The notes beneath the pieces are model-generated. The model did not search any database and was not told where the DNA came from. It saw nothing but the letters and a program-made list of their open reading frames with translations. A program made the position numbers and the translations under genes. Positions 6,308 through 6,553 of a DNA stretch of 6,553 nucleotides are shown here, piece by piece. The stretch is from the NCBI GenBank assembly GCA_905373185.1, contig CAJPSE010000095.1, positions 1-6,553 on the forward strand, given 5' to 3'. Source of the DNA: an uncultured Fretibacterium sp. (GTDB lineage: Bacteria > Synergistota > Synergistia > Synergistales > Aminobacteriaceae). The number at the start of each line of letters is the position of its first letter. Within the stretch, counting starts at the first letter, position 1.

Positions 6308-6553
6308 GGGCCTCACCCTCACTTCGTTCTTTTTGCCCTGCCAAACCCCGTCCCTCCCCGCGCGGGGAGGGAGGCTCCCCTTTATCGAGCTTCAAAAACA
6401 CCGTGTCCAGGGTCGTACCGGAGAGATAGTCCAGAAACCTCCGCGCTGAGTCCTCCAGGACGCAGTCGAAGATGCAGTCCTGAAAGGGGCACTGCGCACA
6501 GCACGAGCACAGCGCCGCCGAGGGATCGGGAATGCCGTCGATCGCCTTGTAGA
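6294..6553 (-). CDS. 3' end of a Cys-rich small protein gene, cut by the window edge
   Basis: The minus-strand frame is open from the right edge (first full codon 6551-6549) to TGA at 6296-6294, giving 85 visible residues. The first ~58 look coding, with GC-rich third positions and a balanced composition. They contain six Cys spaced C-x-C-C-x2-C-x4-C-x3-C (visible residues 15-30), followed by a helical-looking stretch (SARRFLDYLSGTTLDTVFLKL). Such clustered Cys suggest a metal or Fe-S site, but no family is recognised. The last ~26 residues are low-complexity (Pro, Arg, Gly, Glu) and are mostly encoded by the palindromic element, so the original C-terminus was probably near 6378. The frame runs 14 nt into pncB, suggesting coupled translation. 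The start and full length are outside the window. It could be an acquired-tail remnant rather than a fully functional end. Confidence 0.6.
   Translation of the reverse strand, partial: YKAIDGIPDPSAALCSCCAQCPFQDCIFDCVLEDSARRFLDYLSGTTLDTVFLKLDKGEPPSPRGEGRGLAGQKERSEGEAHDAV
6310..6375. repeat. 66-bp palindromic (REP-like) element at the pncB 5' end
   Basis: It is bounded by the inverted ends GCCTC (6310-6314) and GAGGC (6371-6375). It contains a perfect 22-nt palindrome at 6351-6372 (arms TCCCTCCCC and GGGGAGGGA around GCGC). Its base pattern (G/C homopolymer runs, then an A-rich GCAAAAAGAACGAAG stretch on the minus strand) differs from the flanking coding DNA. Its length is a multiple of 3, so it keeps the upstream frame open. 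Identification as a dispersed repeat is inference, since only one copy is present here. Confidence 0.5.
6311..6320 (-). promoter_or_regulatory. Shine-Dalgarno region of pncB
   Basis: On the minus strand GAGGGTGAGG lies just before the ATG at 6307. The GAGGG part is 8 nt upstream, which is good spacing. The second GAGG is only 3 nt upstream and is probably too close. The site falls inside the 66-bp palindromic element at 6310-6375. Confidence 0.7.

Noticed and set aside
6308..6322. GTG start at 6322 for pncB (five extra residues)
   Set aside because: These codons are the Shine-Dalgarno region itself; the ATG at 6307 is correctly spaced from it.

Overview
The window looks like a chromosome fragment from a GC-rich member of the Synergistota. 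The main evidence is that two adjacent plus-strand genes both end in the same C-terminal tripartite tail: a Gly-rich run ending in a single Cys, a short hydrophobic helix, and a basic Arg/Lys tail. This matches the sorting signal known as Synerg-CTERM, which is characteristic of that phylum. The genus cannot be fixed from this sequence alone. Fretibacterium-, Cloacibacillus- or Pyramidobacter-like genomes would fit the base composition.

Left part (1-4737, plus strand): two tandem genes for exported, probably cell-surface proteins. The first is cut by the left edge of the window and has no recognised catalytic domain. Its stop codon overlaps the Shine-Dalgarno sequence of the second gene, so the two are very likely co-transcribed and translationally coupled. 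The second encodes a complete 1126-residue protein. It has a signal peptide, a parallel beta-helix made of 19 GGA/FxxN repeats (Chlamydia Pmp-like), a choice-of-anchor-Q-like end segment, a Big2 Ig-like domain, a C-terminal module and the Synerg-CTERM tail. By eye, its last ~220 residues before the tail align with the corresponding part of the first protein, so the two genes appear to share an undescribed C-terminal module. A strong intrinsic terminator at 4760-4792 closes this unit.

Right part (4850-6553, minus strand, convergent): pncB, nicotinate phosphoribosyltransferase, for NAD salvage. It is preceded by the 3' end of a small Cys-rich gene that overlaps the pncB start by 14 nt. A 66-bp element containing a perfect 22-nt palindrome lies across this junction. 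It supplies the pncB ribosome-binding site and most of the C-terminal tail of the Cys-rich protein, and looks like a small inserted repeat.

No RNA genes, CRISPR arrays, transposases or prophage genes were seen. The most unusual features are the paired surface proteins with a shared module and the palindromic element that appears to have been used as a translation-initiation region.
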